NCBI RefSeq assembly: GCF_008121495.1
Contig: NZ_CP043051.1
Coordinates: forward strand, 2,313,001-2,377,000
Reading direction: 5' to 3'
Source of the DNA: Mediterraneibacter gnavus ATCC 29149
Lineage (GTDB): Bacteria > Bacillota > Clostridia > Lachnospirales > Lachnospiraceae
Length of the DNA: 64,000 nt
This document shows positions 61,800-64,000 of this stretch, in pieces (the first letter of the stretch is position 1; the number at the start of each line of letters is the position of its first letter). The notes below the pieces were generated by a model. That model ran no database searches and had not been told where the DNA came from. It saw only the letters and a list, made by a program, of their open reading frames with translations. The position numbers were made by a program, and so were the translations under genes.

Positions 61800-63092
61800 A
61801 TGAAAAAAAGAAGAAATATATCAATAAGCGTTTTACTGATTTTTGGAATGTTTGTATGTATGTTGACAGGCTGCAGTGGAAAAAGCGGGAAAGAGGAGAA
61901 AGTCACAGAAATTGAAATCCTGCAGTATAAACAAGAGGCTGCGGCTTATTTTGAAAAAGTGGAAGAAAAGTTTAATGCTACGCACAAAAATATCCGCCTG
62001 AAGATTGAATCACCGAATGATGCTTCCACGATCATGAGAACTCGTTTTATCCGGGAAGATTATCCGGATATTATCGGGATCGGCGGCGATATCAATTATT
62101 CCTACTTTTTGGATGCCGAGATCCTGATGAATATTTCAGATTACAAAGGACTCGATGAGATTAAAGAGTCTTATAAAGAAATTGACAAAAATCTGGAATT
62201 TGTGCCGACAGACGGTGTTTATGCAGTACCGTATGCCGGAAATGCCGCAGGAATTCTTTATAATAAAAAGATTTTTGAAGAACACGGATGGAAGATACCA
62301 CAGACATGGAGTGAACTTATGAACCTGTGTGACGAAATCCAGGCCGCAGGACTGCAGCCCTTCACTATGGGATTTAAGGACACATGGACCTGTCTTGCAC
62401 CATGGAATGGCCTGGCAGTAGATCTGGCACCGTCGGATGTATGCCGCCAGGTAAATCAGGGCAAGACAACTTTTACGGAGAATTATCGCGAAGTGGCGGA
62501 AAAAATGCTGCAGCTGCTTTCATACGGACCGAAGGATCCGTTTGCTTATAACTACAACGATGCCTGTACAGCGTTTGCAAGAGGAGAGGCAGTCATGTAT
62601 CCGATCGGAAGCTATGCGGTACCTCAGATTCAGTCAGTGAATCCTGACATGGAAATTGACTCCTTTGTATTTCCGGGAAGTGACAAAAAAGAAGAGAATA
62701 CATTAAATTCGGGAATCGATCTTCAATTCTGTGTGACAAAAGAATGTAAGAATAAAGAAGCAGCATATGAAGTGTTAGATTTTCTTTTGGAAGATGAAAA
62801 TGTGCAGGACTATCTGAATGAGCAGAACAGTGTACCGTGCAAAGAGGGAGAGTTTGAACTCTCACCGATGCTGGACGGTGTCAGACAATATATCGAAGAA
62901 GAAAATATGGCAGATTATCAGGATCACTATTATCCGTCAGAAATGGCAGTCGATGCGCAGATACAGACACTTCTGATCGACAAAGATGTAGATGCATTTC
63001 TGAAGAAATTTGACAAAGACTGGCAGAGATATAATCGGGATATCATACAGAAGGTGCAGAAATATGAAGCAGAACAGACACACAGTAAATAG
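61800..63092 (+). CDS. Sugar ABC transporter substrate-binding lipoprotein
   Basis: 430 residues. Lipoprotein signal with lipobox LTGC (Cys23-24) after ISISVLLIFGMFVCM. Family 1 solute-binding fold: EIEILQYKQEAAAYFEKVEEKFNA, YPDIIGIGGDINY, VYAVPYAGNAAGILYNKKIFEEHGWKIP (in parts), ARGEAVMYPIGSYAVPQI. AAAGGAGCGG precedes ATG 61800; a TATAAT sits at about 61741. It binds an oligosaccharide outside the cell for the permease that follows. Confidence 0.93.
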   Translation: MKKRRNISISVLLIFGMFVCMLTGCSGKSGKEEKVTEIEILQYKQEAAAYFEKVEEKFNATHKNIRLKIESPNDASTIMRTRFIREDYPDIIGIGGDINYSYFLDAEILMNISDYKGLDEIKESYKEIDKNLEFVPTDGVYAVPYAGNAAGILYNKKIFEEHGWKIPQTWSELMNLCDEIQAAGLQPFTMGFKDTWTCLAPWNGLAVDLAPSDVCRQVNQGKTTFTENYREVAEKMLQLLSYGPKDPFAYNYNDACTAFARGEAVMYPIGSYAVPQIQSVNPDMEIDSFVFPGSDKKEENTLNSGIDLQFCVTKECKNKEAAYEVLDFLLEDENVQDYLNEQNSVPCKEGEFELSPMLDGVRQYIEEENMADYQDHYYPSEMAVDAQIQTLLIDKDVDAFLKKFDKDWQRYNRDIIQKVQKYEAEQTHSK

Positions 63093-63103
63093 GGAGAGGT
63101 GAA

Positions 63104-63970
63104 ATGAGCATGAAAAAGATGAATGAGAGAAAACGGACATTTTTGTTGATGACAATACCGGTCGTGGCACTGTTTTTCTGTTTTAATACATTGCCGTTAC
63201 TCAAAGGCGTGATGTACAGTTTTACGAATTTCAAAGGATTTGGTTCTTATGACTGGGTGGGAGTTCGGAACTATATGGATCTGTTTCAGGATGTAAGAGT
63301 GGGAAATTCTTACTGGTTCACCTTTAAGCTGGCAATCGTAACGACAATTGTAGTCAATGTGATCAGTCTGCTGCTGGCAATGGCTCTGAACAGTAAGATC
63401 CGTGCCAAGAGCTTTTTCAGGGGAGCTTATTTCCTGCCGAATATTCTGGGAGCGCTGGTAGTCGGTTATATTTTCAACTATTTCTTTACATACATCCTTC
63501 CGGCAGTGGGAGAGATGATCGGATGGGAAACGCTTTCTTCGAGTCTGCTTTCCAGTAAGAACCTGGCATGGATCGCTATTGTGATCGTTTGTGCATGGCA
63601 GGCGATCGCGATGAATACAATCATCTATATTTCCGGCCTGCAGACCGTACCGGAGGATGTGTATGAAGCAGGCGCAATAGATGGAGCTACCGGATGGAAT
63701 AAGTTCAAAAACCTGACATTTCCTCTGATTCTTCCGTTTTTTACGATCAATATGGTGCTTTGTGTGAAAAACTTTCTGATGGTCTTTGATCAGATCATGG
63801 CACTGACAAAAGGCGGACCTGCACAGAGCACAGAATCCATTTCCTATCTGATCTATCAGAATGGTATGGCAGGAGGACAGTTCGGATTTCAGAGTGCCAA
63901 TGCGGTTATTTTCTTCCTTGTGATCGTTGCAATTTCAGTGACGCAGATGACAGTATTAGGCCACTTATAA
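63104..63970 (+). CDS. Sugar ABC transporter permease (MalF-type), unusual C-terminus
   Basis: 288 residues, six membrane helices. The EAA loop reads VYEAGAIDGATGWNKFKNLTFPLI, contacting the ATPase. Homologues usually end with a short charged tail after SVTQMTVLG; here the protein stops two residues later (HL). The end may be natural or may mark a sequence junction close to 63958. The partner permease (MalG-type) is not seen within the 30 bases that remain. Confidence 0.88.
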   Translation: MSMKKMNERKRTFLLMTIPVVALFFCFNTLPLLKGVMYSFTNFKGFGSYDWVGVRNYMDLFQDVRVGNSYWFTFKLAIVTTIVVNVISLLLAMALNSKIRAKSFFRGAYFLPNILGALVVGYIFNYFFTYILPAVGEMIGWETLSSSLLSSKNLAWIAIVIVCAWQAIAMNTIIYISGLQTVPEDVYEAGAIDGATGWNKFKNLTFPLILPFFTINMVLCVKNFLMVFDQIMALTKGGPAQSTESISYLIYQNGMAGGQFGFQSANAVIFFLVIVAISVTQMTVLGHL

Positions 63971-64000
63971 ATGATTTTCTACGCAAAATGGCAAAATTTC

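Overview
The window looks like a chromosomal segment of a low-to-mid GC gut Lachnospiraceae (Clostridia; Ruminococcus gnavus/Dorea/Blautia-type). The evidence is gene content and style: strong AGGAGG ribosome sites, short operons closed by T-tailed hairpins, a clostridial molybdenum-hydroxylase cluster, two glycoside hydrolase family 3 enzymes, a GHKL/LytTR two-component system and a Tn4451-type mobile element carrying tet(O). The genus cannot be fixed from sequence reading alone.

Layout. 1-416: 3' end of nadE. 444-7716: purine catabolism. It holds a molybdopterin-binding protein, an XdhC/CoxI-type maturation factor, a C74 (guanine-type) purine riboswitch, guanine deaminase, and the three xanthine dehydrogenase subunits; together they convert guanine to xanthine to urate. 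7788-8549: C39-like lipoprotein. 8597-12718: iron section with a DtxR-family regulator, an aberrant Cys-rich Fur-like regulator, feoA-feoA-feoB and two small membrane proteins. 12849-26386: a 26-residue peptide, a 104-residue GxxxG-type protein and a P1B-type ATPase with an SCA membrane motif, an arrangement resembling a ferrosome (fez) locus. The ATPase gene is cut exactly before its catalytic Asp codon by an 11.0 kb element (about 14457-25459).

The element encodes a large serine recombinase, small accessory proteins, ParB, a MobV relaxase with a recognisable nic site, a RepA-like ATPase, three sigma-like regulators (one with a nonsense mutation), a KTR protein, tet(O) with its leader attenuator, and TnpV. 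Removing the element at the TC core rebuilds the ATPase reading frame exactly (693 residues). A GTTAG-N6-CTAAC palindrome lies before the fur-like gene, before feoA and before the DUF2325-type gene beyond the element, so the iron locus was one unit before the insertion.

26505-29473: DUF2325 protein, MFS and MATE transporters. 29653-37101: a circularly permuted membrane-anchored GH3 with a GtrA-like partner, an Rpn-type nuclease with a 42-bp repeat tail, and a conventional GH3. 37158-39995: GHKL kinase/LytTR regulator, divergent from two orphan bacterial-microcompartment shell genes. 40049-42808: PdaA-like deacetylase, HAD phosphatase, D-2-hydroxyacid dehydrogenase. 42858-45832: aroF-aroB-aroE operon (minus strand). 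46029-52514: ClC antiporter, then the housekeeping run pyrH-frr-uppS-cdsA-dxr-rseP. 52646-56354: peptidoglycan-binding SpoIID-like protein, then a self-contained lrgA-lrgB-cytidylate-kinase-like-gntR operon with a perfect AACTGGTA-C-TACCAGTT operator. 56433-60706: carA-carB. 60747-63970: AraC regulator divergent from a sugar ABC transporter. No rRNA, tRNA or CRISPR array was seen.
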